Shown piece after piece: positions 1 through 10,308 of a stretch of 64,000 nucleotides of DNA. The stretch's first letter is position 1, and the number at the start of each line of letters is the position of its first letter. Source of the DNA: Acinetobacter larvae (GTDB lineage: Bacteria > Pseudomonadota > Gammaproteobacteria > Pseudomonadales > Moraxellaceae); contig NZ_CP016895.1 in NCBI RefSeq assembly GCF_001704115.1, positions 2,232,001 through 2,296,000 on the forward strand, in the 5' to 3' direction. The notes beneath the pieces are model-generated. The model saw only the letters and a program-made list of their open reading frames with translations. It had not been told where the DNA came from and searched no databases. The translations under genes were made by a program, and so were the position numbers.

Positions 1-394
1 CGATTTCTTTGTTGGGGCGATGACCACAACGCTTTTGTGCAACTTGATCCTCAATATGTACTGCTGCTGCGCCAGCTCGAATCATATCTTTCACAGTTTT
101 GGCAATATTGAATGCGCCACCCCAACCGGTATCGATATCCACCAATAATGGTGTATCCACACGTGCTGTGATACGTCGTACATCTTCAAGTACATTATCC
201 AAACTGGTCATGCCTAAATCTGGCAAACCATAGGAATAATTGGCTACACCTGCACCAGACAAATAAATGGCGCGATACCCTTCTTGCGTTGCCATCATGG
301 CAGCATATGCATTGACTGTTCCTAATATTTGTAATGGATTTTCTTGGGTCAATGCCTCTCTAAATCTCAATCCTGCAGAATTTTGTACGGTCAT
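1..394 (-). CDS. prpB: Methylisocitrate lyase, 3' part outside the window
   Basis: This enzyme of the isocitrate lyase / PEP mutase superfamily cleaves 2-methylisocitrate to pyruvate and succinate, the last step of the methylcitrate cycle for propionate. Only about the first 131 residues are present; the rest lies left of position 1. The visible part has the metal-site stretch [10 protein letters not shown] and the catalytic loop KRCGHRPNK. The CGHRPNK form is typical of methylisocitrate lyase, whereas isocitrate lyase has KKCGHMGGK. The start at 394 is preceded on the minus strand by GGAAAGGATT, a good ribosome site. It is divergent from a TetR-family gene. prpC and acnD would be expected further left. 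Confidence 0.88.
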   Translation of the reverse strand, partial: MTVQNSAGLRFREALTQENPLQILGTVNAYAAMMATQEGYRAIYLSGAGVANYSYGLPDLGMTSLDNVLEDVRRITARVDTPLLVDIDTGWGGAFNIAKTVKDMIRAGAAAVHIEDQVAQKRCGHRPNKEI

Positions 395-623
395 AATCCT
401 TTCCGTTCTTATTGCAATTACTTTTGAAACTTGAGTATAACCATAAAAAAACCAAAGAAGTACGAACTAGACAGCGCTTTTTCTAGAACTTTAGTCCTAT
501 GCCAAGTCTATCGAAATCAGCGCTATTGCTTAGAATCAATTAATCCCCTACATTAAAGCAGCATTTCCAAAGCGAATTTGCTACAATCTAAATTACAGTA
601 CTCCACCTCAACAAAATCTTCTT

Positions 624-1277
624 ATGAATCAAGAATTAGCGCAATTAGAACTGAATAATTGCGAAGCCCCGACTACAGCACGAGGACAGAAAAGACGCTT
701 AGCGCTGTTGCAGAGTGCGACCGCTCTATTTCTTGAACGTGGCTATGATGCAGTGTCGCTTGATGATATTGTGCAGCATGCGGGTGGCTCAAAAACCTCA
801 ATTTATAAATATTTTGGCAATAAAGAAGGTCTGTTCGTTGCCATCTGTGATTATCGACGTACTGAATTCTTTAAAGATATCATTCCTGGTTTTGCGCAAA
901 GCAAAGAGAATCTACGCAGTTATCTCATCAATAATTTGTATAATTTTTACAACTTGCTCAGTACGCCTGAACACGCCGCTTTTTTTCGATTGATCTTTGA
1001 AAGAAGTCAGGCAACCAGTGACTTCGCCTATTATTTTCATGAACAAGGTCCAAAAATATTCTTAAATGCTATTGCCAAAGCACTTGAAAATGCACATAAA
1101 AGAGATATTTTATATTGCCCTGAACCGTATTACTCTGCTCAGTTTTATGCAGGGATTATTCGGGAATTAGAGCAAAGAGCATTGATGGGAATTCACATCA
1201 ATAAAGATGATCCAAAAGTTTATGCATATTTTGAGTATTGCATTGATCGCTTTCTTGAAGGGCATCAAAAAATCTAA
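624..1277 (+). CDS. TetR/AcrR-family transcriptional regulator
   Basis: A 217-residue protein with an N-terminal TetR DNA-binding domain at about residues 22-75. The helix-turn-helix and following helix read SLDDIVQHAGGSKTSIYKYF, and the FGNKEGLF after it is the classic TetR sequence. The C-terminal two thirds is the variable ligand and dimer domain and gives no hint of a ligand. It is divergent from prpB across 229 bp, so control of prpB or of itself is possible; argF follows about 150 bp downstream on the same strand. A weak -10 (TACAAT at 582-587) lies upstream. Family assignment is secure; target and effector are unknown. Confidence 0.85.
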   Translation: MNQELAQLELNNCEAPTTARGQKRRLALLQSATALFLERGYDAVSLDDIVQHAGGSKTSIYKYFGNKEGLFVAICDYRRTEFFKDIIPGFAQSKENLRSYLINNLYNFYNLLSTPEHAAFFRLIFERSQATSDFAYYFHEQGPKIFLNAIAKALENAHKRDILYCPEPYYSAQFYAGIIRELEQRALMGIHINKDDPKVYAYFEYCIDRFLEGHQKI

Positions 1278-1427
1278 TTTGTATATTGCTTTATGGCTAT
1301 AGTATATTAATTGATTGTCTTTTCTTTTCATTAACCAACTACTGATCAACAATGGATTGTTAAACCGATGCATTCATAACGCTATTAAGCAATGAATGTT
1401 GGCATAATAATCGTTGTGGGGTATCGA

Positions 1428-2342
1428 ATGGCTTTACGACACTTTCTAACACTAGGCGACTTAACTCCTGTAGAACTGAATCAAATTTTAAAACGCGCAA
1501 TCGAACTCAAACAACTGCAACACCGACAGATCACATTCCAACCATTTGTTGGCAAAGTGATGGGGATGATTTTTGAAAAATCTAGTACACGTACTCGCGT
1601 TTCCTTTGAAGCTGGTATGAGTCAATTTGGTGGCAGTGCGATTTTCCTTTCTTCTCGGGACAGTCAACTGGGTCGTGGTGAGCCAATCGAAGATTCAGCA
1701 CGTGTTATTTCGAGCATGTTAGATATTGTTATGATCCGTACTTTTGGACATGACATTGTGCAACGCTTCGCAGCATACTCTAAAGTCCCTGTCATCAATG
1801 CTCTCACGGATGACCACCACCCTTGCCAACTGCTGGCAGATATGCAAACCTACCTTGAGCATCGTGGTTCAATTCAAGGCAAAACAGTGGCATGGATTGG
1901 TGATGGTAACAATATGTGCAACTCATACATTGAAGCCGCACAGCTCTGGGGCTTCAAACTCAAAATTGCCGCACCAGTAGGCTATACACCTGAACAACGC
2001 TTCTTAGATGGCTTTGAAGATTGCGTAGAGCTATGTGCAACTGCCAAAGATGCTGCCAAAGATGCCGACCTCATCGTTACCGATGTTTGGGCAAGCATGG
2101 GACAAGAACAAGAACAGAAAATTCGTGAAAAAGCATTTGCCGACTATCAAGTCAATGAAGCACTCATGGCGGTCGCACACCCGGACTGCCTCTTTATGCA
2201 CTGCTTACCTGCACACCGTGGCGAAGAGATTTCAGAAAATATGCTGGATCACCCCAATTCAGTGGTATTTGATGAAGCAGAAAACCGCTTACATGCACAA
2301 AAGGCATTGGTTGAATTTTTACTCAATGAAAACAGTAAGTAA
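1428..2342 (+). CDS. argF: Ornithine carbamoyltransferase
   Basis: Transfers the carbamoyl group from carbamoyl phosphate to ornithine, giving citrulline, in cytosolic arginine synthesis. The 304-residue product has the carbamoyl-phosphate loop SSTRTR (residues 52-57), HPCQ (131-134) and the ornithine-side motif HCLPAHR (258-264), all intact. An in-frame ATG exists at 1392, but 1428 is preferred. It has GTGGGG upstream, gives MALRHFLTL as in the family, and the extra 12 residues ([12 protein letters not shown]) match nothing expected. A strong terminator follows at once, so it is probably transcribed alone. The length fits anabolic enzymes. Confidence 0.95.
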   Translation: MALRHFLTLGDLTPVELNQILKRAIELKQLQHRQITFQPFVGKVMGMIFEKSSTRTRVSFEAGMSQFGGSAIFLSSRDSQLGRGEPIEDSARVISSMLDIVMIRTFGHDIVQRFAAYSKVPVINALTDDHHPCQLLADMQTYLEHRGSIQGKTVAWIGDGNNMCNSYIEAAQLWGFKLKIAAPVGYTPEQRFLDGFEDCVELCATAKDAAKDADLIVTDVWASMGQEQEQKIREKAFADYQVNEALMAVAHPDCLFMHCLPAHRGEEISENMLDHPNSVVFDEAENRLHAQKALVEFLLNENSK

Positions 2343-2361
2343 CTAGTCAATCAATGCTTTA

Positions 2362-2397
2362 AAAAAGCGCCAAACAATACTTTGTTCGGCGCTTTTT
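2362..2397 (+). terminator. Rho-independent terminator of argF
   Basis: A hairpin with arms AAAAAGCGCC and GGCGCTTTTT, extended inward by AACAA/TTGTT, followed by a T run. It starts 20 bases after the argF stop. The flanking A and T runs could let it serve the convergent YnfA gene too. Confidence 0.85.
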
Positions 2398-2430
2398 ACA
2401 TGCACAACAATAATAATAGATCAGTTCAAA

Positions 2431-2784
2431 CTAACGTAATAAACCTTGCGGTTGCAAAATAATCACAGCTGCGCCAACCAGAACAATCATGCCACCCAAA
2501 ACATCCCAACGGCTCAAACTGACTTGATCGACAAAACGTAGCCACAATAGTGCAGAAAAAATATAGATACCACCATAGGCAGCATAAATTCGTCCAGAAG
2601 CGGCAGGATGTAACGTCAATAACCAAACAAAAATTGCCAAACTAAATATGGTTGGCAACCAAAACCAATGGCTACGCCCTTGATTAAGAATCAGATAAGG
2701 AAAATAACATCCTAAAATTTCCGCCAAAGCCGTGCAAAAAAACAACAGTACAGTTGTCAATACTTTTGTGAACTGTATATCCAT
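2431..2784 (-). CDS. YnfA family (UPF0060) inner-membrane protein
   Basis: A 117-residue, four-helix membrane protein. The family signature [15 protein letters not shown] sits in the middle (about residues 58-72) and the C-terminal helix contains [14 protein letters not shown]. YnfA proteins are distant relatives of small multidrug resistance (SMR) transporters; the physiological substrate is not settled. The gene is convergent with argF and is separated from upstream clpA by a terminator, so it likely has its own promoter between 2785 and 2843. The length (E. coli YnfA has 108 residues) and signature make the family call firm. Confidence 0.88.
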   Translation of the reverse strand: MDIQFTKVLTTVLLFFCTALAEILGCYFPYLILNQGRSHWFWLPTIFSLAIFVWLLTLHPAASGRIYAAYGGIYIFSALLWLRFVDQVSLSRWDVLGGMIVLVGAAVIILQPQGLLR

Positions 2785-2794
2785 ACTTCATCCA

Positions 2795-2825
2795 AAAAAT
2801 AACCCGTAATACAACGGGTTATTTT
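2795..2825 (-). terminator. Terminator of clpS-clpA
   Basis: A perfect 11-bp inverted repeat (AAATAACCCGT / ACGGGTTATTT) with a 6-base loop. On the minus strand it is followed by TTTTTT, 20 bases past the clpA stop. Confidence 0.85.
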
Positions 2826-2843
2826 ATTATTTCAAGTTAATCA

Positions 2844-5120
2844 TTACGCTGGCTCGGTCGTCTGATCTTCAAAGACTTGCAACTGAAGCCCAACCGCTTT
2901 GCCATTTTCTTTTTTCACTGAGACAGCCACATTACCACCATGATCAGCCAATTCGCCGAATAGAATCATTTCAGCCAAGGGCTTTTTCAAATGTTCTTGA
3001 ATCAGGCGTTGCATTGGACGTGCGCCCATAAGACGGTCATAGCCATGTTCAGCCATCCAATCACGAGCGCTTTGATCGACATCTAAGACGACTTTCTTCT
3101 CATCCAGCTGCGCTTGCAATTCTGTTAAGAATTTATCGACAACAGACTCAATCACTGTGGTTGGCAAGGCTTTGAATTGAATGGTTGCATCTAAGCGGTT
3201 ACGAAACTCTGGTGAGAAGGCACGTTTCATGGCCTCCTGATTATCGGTAGAATTATCTTGCTCATTAAAGCCAATACTGGTGCGAGAAATACTTTCTGCA
3301 CCAATATTAGTGGTTAATACTAAGATAACATTACGAAAATCAGATTTTCGACCATTATTGTCAGTCAATGAGCCGTGATCCATAATCTGCAATAATAGAT
3401 TAAAGACATCTGGATGTGCCTTTTCAATCTCATCCAAAAGTAACACGCTATGCGGATTTTTATGAATCGCATCGGTCAATAAGCCACCTTGATCATAACC
3501 AACATACCCAGGTGGTGCACCAATCAAGCGAGATACCGCATGACGCTCCATATATTCAGACATATCAAAGCGAATTAACTCAACACCCAATAGTTTTGCC
3601 AACTGCTTGGTCACTTCGGTTTTACCAACACCTGTTGGACCTGCAAAGACAAAGCTACCTACAGGTTTATCGGGTGTTTTTAATCCAGCCCGTGCCAGTT
3701 TAATGGCTGATGATAAAGCATTAATTGCTTCGTCTTGCCCAAATACCACACGTTTCAAATCACGTTCTAAGTTGGCTAAGACACTCTTATCATCTTTAGA
3801 GACAGTTTTAGGTGGAATACGTGCAATTTTTGCCACAATGTCTTCAATATTATCGACATTGATAATTTTATTCTCACTATCTGCTTTAAGGCGACGTTGT
3901 GCACCTGCTTCATCAATGACATCAATGGCTTTGTCGGGCAAGAAACGATCGTTAATGTAACGTGCCGATAATTCCACCGCAGAGACTAAGGCACTGTCTT
4001 CATATTGCACATGGTGAAATTCTTCAAATTTAGTTTTAAGACCACGTAAAATATCGATCGTTTCTGAGATCGTTGGTTCATTGACATCGACCTTTTGGAA
4101 ACGTCTTGATAAAGCATGATCCTTTTCAAAAACTTGGCGATATTCCTGAAAAGTGGTAGAACCAATACAACGTAAGGTCCCGTTTGCCAAGGCAGGTTTA
4201 ATCAAGTTTGAAGCATCCATGGTGCTGCCCATACTTGAACCAGCACCAATAATCATATGGATTTCATCAATAAACAAGATTGCTTCAGGTTTCTTCTTAA
4301 GACTATTGAGCAATTGTTTTAGGCGTTTCTCAAAATCACCGCGATATTTTGTCCCCGCCACCAACGCACCGATATCAAGACTATAGATTTCAGCATTTTC
4401 AAGCGGTTTAGGTGCTTTGCCATTGACAATTAACCAAGCCAAGCCTTCAGCGATCGAGGTTTTACCAACCCCCGGATCACCCACCAGTAATGGGTTGTTT
4501 TTACGACGACGACATAAGATCTGCGCGGTACGCTCAATTTCTTTTTCCCGCCCAATCAGTGGATCGGTTTTACCTTTTTGTGCTTCTGTATTGAGATTGA
4601 CGGCATACAACTCCAATGGACCAGCATTCGATGTGCTGCCCACATCTGCATCAAGTTCTTCTACATCTTCATCAACTTGAATTTCATCTTTACGCGCACC
4701 ATGTGACAGATACTGCGTTAAAGTCAAACGATTGATTTGATGGCGTTTCAATAAATAAACCGCAAAAGAGTCTCGTTCCGAATACATTGCCACAAGGACA
4801 TCTGCACCTTCAACAGTACGATCACCACCACTCGATTGCACATGAAAAATCGCACGTTGTAAAATGCGATCAAAACTCTCAGTCGGATGCGGTGCTTGAT
4901 CTAGGCTGTCGGATAACTTTGGTGTGTGTTGTTCTACGTATTCTTCAAGCTCTTTGCGTAATGTGACAATGTCTGCCCCACACGCTTTCAGCGCATTTAC
5001 TGCAGAATCATTATCAAGTAACGCCAATAATAGATGCTCAACTGTGAGAAATTCATGTCTCTTTTGTCGAGCCATGCTCACAGCCAAACGCAGCGAGACT
5101 TCTAATTGACGACTGAGCAT
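2844..5120 (-). CDS. clpA: ATP-dependent Clp protease ATP-binding subunit ClpA
   Basis: AAA+ unfoldase that feeds substrates into ClpP. The 758-residue protein has the double Clp N domain (about 1-145), a first ATPase domain with Walker A GDPGVGKT (214-221) and a second with GPTGVGKT, and a C-terminal Clp D2-small domain. The IGF tripeptide in SRTSIGFNEQ is the expected ClpP-docking loop. The length equals E. coli ClpA. clpS ends 9 bases upstream of its start, so the adaptor and unfoldase are co-transcribed, as in most gammaproteobacteria. No anomalies seen. Confidence 0.96.
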   Translation of the reverse strand: MLSRQLEVSLRLAVSMARQKRHEFLTVEHLLLALLDNDSAVNALKACGADIVTLRKELEEYVEQHTPKLSDSLDQAPHPTESFDRILQRAIFHVQSSGGDRTVEGADVLVAMYSERDSFAVYLLKRHQINRLTLTQYLSHGARKDEIQVDEDVEELDADVGSTSNAGPLELYAVNLNTEAQKGKTDPLIGREKEIERTAQILCRRRKNNPLLVGDPGVGKTSIAEGLAWLIVNGKAPKPLENAEIYSLDIGALVAGTKYRGDFEKRLKQLLNSLKKKPEAILFIDEIHMIIGAGSSMGSTMDASNLIKPALANGTLRCIGSTTFQEYRQVFEKDHALSRRFQKVDVNEPTISETIDILRGLKTKFEEFHHVQYEDSALVSAVELSARYINDRFLPDKAIDVIDEAGAQRRLKADSENKIINVDNIEDIVAKIARIPPKTVSKDDKSVLANLERDLKRVVFGQDEAINALSSAIKLARAGLKTPDKPVGSFVFAGPTGVGKTEVTKQLAKLLGVELIRFDMSEYMERHAVSRLIGAPPGYVGYDQGGLLTDAIHKNPHSVLLLDEIEKAHPDVFNLLLQIMDHGSLTDNNGRKSDFRNVILVLTTNIGAESISRTSIGFNEQDNSTDNQEAMKRAFSPEFRNRLDATIQFKALPTTVIESVVDKFLTELQAQLDEKKVVLDVDQSARDWMAEHGYDRLMGARPMQRLIQEHLKKPLAEMILFGELADHGGNVAVSVKKENGKAVGLQLQVFEDQTTEPA

Positions 5121-5129
5121 GGAAACCCC

Positions 5130-5543
5130 CTATTCTTTTAGCTCAATCTGACAAAGCAGTGGATAACCTTGTGAACGAGCGTAATGATTAACTTGATTTG
5201 CTTTGGTTTCCGCGATGTCTCGTGGATAGACGCCAGCAACAGCTTTTCCTTCGTAATGTACTGTTAGCATTACTTGCGTAGCTTGGTCAAGATTTAAAGC
5301 AAAGTATTGTTGTAAAATCTCGATTACAAAGTCCATTGGGGTATAGTCATCGTTCAGCATCACCACAGCATATAATGGTGGTCGTTTTAATTGCGGTGGT
5401 GCTAAAGCCACAGCCAAATCACCATCGGTATGCTGTTCATCGCCATCTTGCAGGCGTGGATTGAAATGCCAATCAACTAACCCTGACTGTTGAAAGGAGT
5501 CTTTCATTTGACCAAGACTCACTTGTCCTTTGTAACTACGCAT
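5130..5543 (-). CDS. clpS: ClpS adaptor for N-end rule degradation
   Basis: Small adaptor that binds ClpA and delivers proteins with destabilising N-terminal residues. The core reads [30 protein letters not shown] holds the residues of the N-degron pocket. The C-terminal part ([21 protein letters not shown]) also fits. In-frame ATGs lie at 5558, 5549, 5543 and 5507. I chose 5543 because TAGAGATGACA stands before it. This gives 137 residues, about 30 more than E. coli, the excess being a charged N-terminal tail before the core. The last ATG (5507) cannot be excluded. Confidence 0.93.
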   Translation of the reverse strand: MRSYKGQVSLGQMKDSFQQSGLVDWHFNPRLQDGDEQHTDGDLAVALAPPQLKRPPLYAVVMLNDDYTPMDFVIEILQQYFALNLDQATQVMLTVHYEGKAVAGVYPRDIAETKANQVNHYARSQGYPLLCQIELKE

Positions 5544-5561
5544 TGTCATCTCTATCAATCA

Positions 5562-6311
5562 TTAATGTACATTGGCTTCTGCTTGCGGAACTTCCGCAGC
5601 AAAGGTCGCAGTATTCTCAACAGCTTCACCGTTTTGCCAGCTGAAGCGTTTTATCACCGACACCGGTCCCATCAGACGAACCTCTATAAATTGCGGGCTA
5701 AAGCCTTTAGGCATCGTCCAACGACCAGTGAGTCGTTGATAATCCGAAAAATTAAACGATTTGTCTTCTAATGGCACCACCAGTACCTCAGTACCACGAA
5801 TCAAACGCAATTCCACACTTCCTTGTGCACGGCTTTTACTTGGACTAACTTGCATCAAGTCCAGTTGATATTCAAATGCATTTTCAGGCAATGCTTTTAC
5901 AGCCAGATTATGAACATTTAAACTTAAACCACCACGCTGACGCAAAGTTTCTCGATAAGCTGTACTCATTGCATCAGCTTGTATTTTTTCAGCCTTAGCT
6001 TTATTTAAAGCTGTAAATAACTCATTAGAATTATTAACTGCAATATCACGCTCTTGAATGGCTGTATTTAAGTTTTGATTCAGCGTCTTCAGACTATCTT
6101 TCTGCTTTTGTACCACTTCAACCAATTGTTCTGCATCCGCATCATAGCCAACGACGGTTAAACCCTGACGATGACCTACGGTGTAGCCTAACAACATACT
6201 GCCAGCACAGAGTACGATTCCACCTACAATCAGTGGAATGTAATTGCGCTTCAAAGCCTCAGGTAGCTTTTGTTCAAATTTGGATGCTTTTTTCAATTCA
6301 CGCTCTTGCAT
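5562..6311 (-). CDS. Coiled-coil single-pass membrane protein, DUF6776-like
   Basis: A 249-residue protein of unknown function. The first 25 residues are basic and cytoplasmic. One transmembrane helix follows at about 26-46 (IPLIVGGIVLCAGSMLLGYT), then a coiled coil at about 60-115, then a beta-rich C-terminal domain with FDY-type hydrophobic strands, presumably periplasmic. It lies between argC and clpS on the same strand. A gene of this layout next to argC is, as I recall, also found in Pseudomonas, where it is classed DUF6776; that name is from memory of the context, not a search. The topology is solid; the function is unknown. Confidence 0.7.
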   Translation of the reverse strand: MQERELKKASKFEQKLPEALKRNYIPLIVGGIVLCAGSMLLGYTVGHRQGLTVVGYDADAEQLVEVVQKQKDSLKTLNQNLNTAIQERDIAVNNSNELFTALNKAKAEKIQADAMSTAYRETLRQRGGLSLNVHNLAVKALPENAFEYQLDLMQVSPSKSRAQGSVELRLIRGTEVLVVPLEDKSFNFSDYQRLTGRWTMPKGFSPQFIEVRLMGPVSVIKRFSWQNGEAVENTATFAAEVPQAEANVH

Positions 6312-6390
6312 CGCGGTCTCTAATGTCTAATCAATTAAATATTTATATCACCATAGATCAAACTGTTTTATTGCGGGATCTGCTAAGACC

Positions 6391-7440
6391 TTAAGGCAAT
6401 AAAGCAATCCCATCTAAACCAGAATCTTCAGCAAAACCAAACATGATGTTCATATTTTGAATAGCCTGACCTGCAGCACCTTTTACCAAATTATCTTGCG
6501 CAACCAGAATAATCAATTTATTTGCTTGTATCTTATGCAAAGCAACACGAATTTGATTAGAACCGCGTAATGAACGCGTTTCTGGTGAACTATTTTCAGG
6601 CATGACATCAACAAAATGCTCATTGGCATAAAAATCTAGGTATAGCTTTTGTAAGTCAATCTCACTACCAACAGTAGTCAAATCGACATAGATTGTGCTG
6701 AGCATACCACGAATCATTGGCACCAGATGCGGTACAAAAATTAAATCATTAAATAGACCTTTTTGACCAGAGATCTGCTCTAATGCTTCAACAATTTCAG
6801 GATGATGGCGATGTCCCTGCACAGCATAAGCTTTGAAGTTATCGGCATTCTCGGTATAGATCATTGCCATATTGGCTTTACGACCAGAACCCGATACGCC
6901 AGATTTGGCATCAACAATAATACGCGTCGGATCAATCAAGGCACGTTCATGTTTTAACAAGGGTGCTAAACCAATTTGCACCGTTGTAGGATAACAACCT
7001 GGATTGCCAACGACCGAAGCAGCCTTAATCTTGTCACGATTAAGTTCTGACAGACCATAAGCAGAAGATTTCAACACATTTGGACATTGATGGGTCATGC
7101 CATACCATTTTTCAAATTGCAGCAAATCTTGTAAACGGAAATCTGCAGCCAAATCAATGACTTTTGTTTGCGCTGCAAGCAATTGCTCCGCATGTTGCAT
7201 GGCCACACCATGTGGTGTGGCAAAAAATACCACATCACACTGTTTTAACTGCGCTGTATCTAAATCTGAAAAAGTTAAATCGGTATGACCTCGTAGGCTT
7301 GGGAACAAGTCATCAACACGGCGACCCGCTTCAGTACGTGAGGTTAATATTGTCACAGTCACTTGTGGATGGCCTAATAATAACCGCAACAATTCCACGC
7401 CTGTATACCCCGTACCACCAACAATGCCAACTGTGATCAC
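6391..7440 (-). CDS. argC: N-acetyl-gamma-glutamyl-phosphate reductase
   Basis: Third step of arginine synthesis: NADPH-dependent reduction of N-acetylglutamyl phosphate to the semialdehyde. The 349-residue product starts with the Rossmann motif GGTGYTG (8-14), has the catalytic cysteine in [10 protein letters not shown] (Cys149), and the substrate-site histidines in QGHRHHPE. It is the long, type 1 form. The leader (7441-7500) is AT-rich. It is the first gene of a minus-strand run argC, coiled-coil protein, clpS, clpA, though the last two probably have their own promoter. No anomaly. Confidence 0.95.
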   Translation of the reverse strand: MITVGIVGGTGYTGVELLRLLLGHPQVTVTILTSRTEAGRRVDDLFPSLRGHTDLTFSDLDTAQLKQCDVVFFATPHGVAMQHAEQLLAAQTKVIDLAADFRLQDLLQFEKWYGMTHQCPNVLKSSAYGLSELNRDKIKAASVVGNPGCYPTTVQIGLAPLLKHERALIDPTRIIVDAKSGVSGSGRKANMAMIYTENADNFKAYAVQGHRHHPEIVEALEQISGQKGLFNDLIFVPHLVPMIRGMLSTIYVDLTTVGSEIDLQKLYLDFYANEHFVDVMPENSSPETRSLRGSNQIRVALHKIQANKLIILVAQDNLVKGAAGQAIQNMNIMFGFAEDSGLDGIALLP

Positions 7441-7772
7441 TTTGAAATACCTCTCATTTTATTTTTGCTAAAAATAAGTAAGTGCCTAGTATGACAGGAA
7501 CAACAGCTTTTCCAAACTATTTTAAGCTGAGAATGAAGAAACTTTAAAGACCATATCATGACGCTATAAACAACTCAGATATTCTTTTAATTGAACTACT
7601 TTAACGACACATAAAACGATCGTCATTATAAATCTTTTTTGTCTACCAACTCAGCCAATCATGCTGATTAAAACCCAAAGCCTAGCATAATGCTTATTAC
7701 AATATCATTTATTGCTACACGATAATTTGTTGCCACATAATCATTGTAACGGATCTAGTCTAGCTCATTTAT

Positions 7773-7806
7773 TCTAACTAAGTTTAGGTTTAGTCTAACT
7801 AAGTTT
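7773..7806. repeat. Two copies of a 13-bp direct repeat, period 21
   Basis: TCTAACTAAGTTT occurs at 7773-7785 and 7794-7806, with AGGTTTAG between them. Confidence 0.8.
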
Positions 7807-7949
7807 TGACCAAATTAAGACTTTAACACCCACAAACGCAATACAATGTAATTACACAACCGGTGATTTCTGCCGAGCATTAAGAGAAATACCGATTATA
7901 TGACGATAGTTATTATTGACCGCAGTCACATGATTTAAAGCCATTCGTA

Positions 7950-7987
7950 CCTAGTAAAATCTAAACTAGCCTAGTAAAATCTAAACT
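7950..7987. repeat. Two copies of an 18-bp direct repeat, period 20
   Basis: CCTAGTAAAATCTAAACT occurs at 7950-7967 and again at 7970-7987, separated by two bases. Confidence 0.85.
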
Positions 7988-8090
7988 TAATAGTATAAAA
8001 ACACTCCAAAGTACTCAATAAAAATAAGCTTGCGTATAGCCATATGAATACTTAAACAAGCTTATATAGGTATAGAAAGGATCTAAGCTA

Positions 8091-8582
8091 TTAAGACTTT
8101 AAGATGAGAACAGAACTATCTACTAATCCTCGCCAGTTTTGGCGTAATACTGGTAAATAAAACTTTTCGCCCAGATCAATCAGTTCAGCATCAAGTTGCG
8201 CATGAACCTCATGCATAAAGACATAGTCTAAGCTCACCTGATTTAAATTGGAATGTTGTTGTTTTAGTGCTTTGCGTTTTGCCTGAGCTTTTTTGACCAA
8301 CTGATCAGCAAAGGCTTTGTTTTTATAATGTGCCATAGCGTGCAATCTCAGTTCAATGCATGCCCATTCACTTAAGAGCTGTTTAAATATATCGAAATCG
8401 GCTTGGGTTGATTCCCAAGTCATATGTTCTAAGTCCTCATCATCTGGTAATACTGGTAACAATAACTCCATCACACTCGGGAATATTTTTTTAAAATTTA
8501 ATACAAACTTAACTGGATGCTCCGCAGGATAATCCTTAAATTGGATACGTTGATTGAGATCGGTTAAGTAGATATCTAGCAT
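8091..8582 (-). CDS. Hypothetical protein, 163 residues
   Basis: I do not recognise a family. The product is soluble and largely helical, begins MLDIYLTDLNQRIQFKDYP and carries a basic helix (KKAQAKRKALKQQ) near residue 100-115 that could bind nucleic acid or just be a surface helix. No signal peptide or membrane segment. It reads as a real gene: it is the only long frame in the stretch, its codon use is ordinary, and it lies directly downstream of fumC on the same strand, separated from it by the fumC terminator. It has its own 5' region at 8583-8695. Confidence 0.6.
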   Translation of the reverse strand: MLDIYLTDLNQRIQFKDYPAEHPVKFVLNFKKIFPSVMELLLPVLPDDEDLEHMTWESTQADFDIFKQLLSEWACIELRLHAMAHYKNKAFADQLVKKAQAKRKALKQQHSNLNQVSLDYVFMHEVHAQLDAELIDLGEKFYLPVLRQNWRGLVDSSVLILKS

Positions 8583-8695
8583 GCTCTTTCATCATATATT
8601 ACTGGGTCTGCTGTATTATACCGACTCATCTACACAATAACAGCCAATGTAGAACAACTCATCTACCTTATGTGATTTTTTGTTTGTAATATCAA

Positions 8696-8723
8696 CAAAA
8701 AATGCCCTGATTTATAGGGCATT
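8696..8723 (-). terminator. Terminator of fumC
   Basis: Arms AATGCCCT and AGGGCATT with a 7-base loop; on the minus strand the stem is followed by TTTTTTG. A further weak inverted repeat, GCGCTGT...ACAGCGC, lies at about 8767-8791, between this and the fumC stop. Confidence 0.8.
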
Positions 8724-8803
8724 CTATCCATCGCTAATCTCATAAAAGCTAATTTATTCGACTATCGCGCTGTCATGATCATAACAGCGCTTTTCACGAC
8801 CAA

Positions 8804-10198
8804 TCACTTGGTATTAGGATGAACCATCTTAGCTGGCTGAACGACTTGATCAAACTGTTCTGCGGTTACCAGCTCCAACTCCACTGCAACTTGCTTTAAG
8901 GTCTTACCTTCTTTATATGCTGTTTTAGCTACTTTTGCAGCATTTTCATAACCAATAACGGGATTCAATGCGGTGACCAACATTAAAGAGTTATGTAAGA
9001 AGTGATCTATTTTTTCTAAATTAGGTTCAATGCCTACAGCACAATGCTCATTAAAGCTATTACATGCATCACCAAGTAACTGAATCGACTGGGTTAGGTT
9101 ATACGCTAGTACCGGCATATAGACGTTTAACTCAAAATTACCCGCAGCACCGGCAAAATTAATTGTGGTATCGTTACCCATCACTTGTGCAACGACCATC
9201 GTCATCGCCTCACATTGTGTCGGGTTTACCTTACCTGGCATGATACTTGAACCTGGTTCATTTTCAGGAATATACAACTCCCCCAAACCACAACGAGGAC
9301 CACTTGCCAACCAACGAATATCATTGGCTATTTTATTTAGACTAGCAGCTAATGTTTTTAATGCTCCCGAGGTAAAGACAATGGCATCACGTCCAGCCAA
9401 CGCCTCAAACTTATTTGGCGCAGTAACAAAAGCTAAGCCCGTTAAGTTTGCCAACTGCGCAGCCGCTTTCACGGCATAGTCAGGATGCGCATTTAAGCCT
9501 GTTCCAACTGCTGTGCCCCCCAAGGGTAATTCATATAACCATTGCAAGGCTTGCTGTAGACGCTTTAAGCCATTATCGAGTTGAGTCACATAAGCGCTGA
9601 ACTCTTGTCCCAGTGTTAACGGCGTTGCATCTTGTAAATGGGTACGACCAATCTTGACAATATCTTTGAATTGTTCGGCTTTTTGCGCGAAAGTATCTCT
9701 AAGTTGCGTGACTGCAGGAATAAGCAATTCATTGATTTGTAAGCTCGCTGCAACATGAATGGCAGTCGGGAAAGAATCATTGGTTGATTGAGCACGATTG
9801 ACATGATCATTGGGATGAACCGGATTTTGCGCACCCAATGCTTTACCCAGTTTCTGATTGGCAATATTGGCAATAACTTCGTTACAGTTCATATTACTTT
9901 GCGTACCTGAACCTGTTTGCCAAACAACTAATGGAAACTGACTATCCCACTGATTTGCAATTACTTCATCAGCTGCACCCACAATATAACTCGCCAGCTC
10001 TTCTGGAATTTGTTTCAGTTCAGCATTGGTTATTGCTGCAGCTTTCTTGACCAGTCCCATTGCACGAATCATGGCACGCGGCATATGCTCCTGACCAATT
10101 TTGAAGTTTTGTACACTACGTTGTGTTTGAGCACCCCACATCGCATCACTTGGTACTTCTACATCACCCATCGTGTCATGTTCGGTACGTGTTTGCAT
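8804..10198 (-). CDS. fumC: Class II fumarate hydratase
   Basis: Iron-independent fumarase of the TCA cycle, interconverting fumarate and malate. The signature [11 protein letters not shown], the substrate stretch [12 protein letters not shown] and the THLQDATP segment are all intact. The start at 10198 is preferred over the in-frame ATG at 10210, because GGAGC lies at the right distance before it and the protein then begins [11 protein letters not shown] as in relatives. That gives 464 residues, close to E. coli FumC (467). It is a single gene with its own terminator. No anomaly. Confidence 0.96.
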   Translation of the reverse strand: MQTRTEHDTMGDVEVPSDAMWGAQTQRSVQNFKIGQEHMPRAMIRAMGLVKKAAAITNAELKQIPEELASYIVGAADEVIANQWDSQFPLVVWQTGSGTQSNMNCNEVIANIANQKLGKALGAQNPVHPNDHVNRAQSTNDSFPTAIHVAASLQINELLIPAVTQLRDTFAQKAEQFKDIVKIGRTHLQDATPLTLGQEFSAYVTQLDNGLKRLQQALQWLYELPLGGTAVGTGLNAHPDYAVKAAAQLANLTGLAFVTAPNKFEALAGRDAIVFTSGALKTLAASLNKIANDIRWLASGPRCGLGELYIPENEPGSSIMPGKVNPTQCEAMTMVVAQVMGNDTTINFAGAAGNFELNVYMPVLAYNLTQSIQLLGDACNSFNEHCAVGIEPNLEKIDHFLHNSLMLVTALNPVIGYENAAKVAKTAYKEGKTLKQVAVELELVTAEQFDQVVQPAKMVHPNTK

Positions 10199-10308
10199 AA
10201 TTAGCTCCATTATTCCCTAAGTTCACGCAAGATTAAATTTGATCAAAAGATCACTGCTGCATGTTAATCAAAATGCGCACCCTTGTAAATGATAATCAAT
10301 ATCAGAAC

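Larger units (their letters stand above)
7441..8090. other. 650-bp gap upstream of argC with short tandem repeats
   Basis: No convincing reading frame, RNA gene or terminator is visible. The stretch is AT-rich and holds two pairs of direct repeats, listed separately. It must contain the argC promoter (minus strand). Confidence 0.5.

Noticed and set aside
1392..1427. Upstream ATG start for argF
   Set aside because: The added 12 residues are not family-like and the ATG at 1428 has the better ribosome site.
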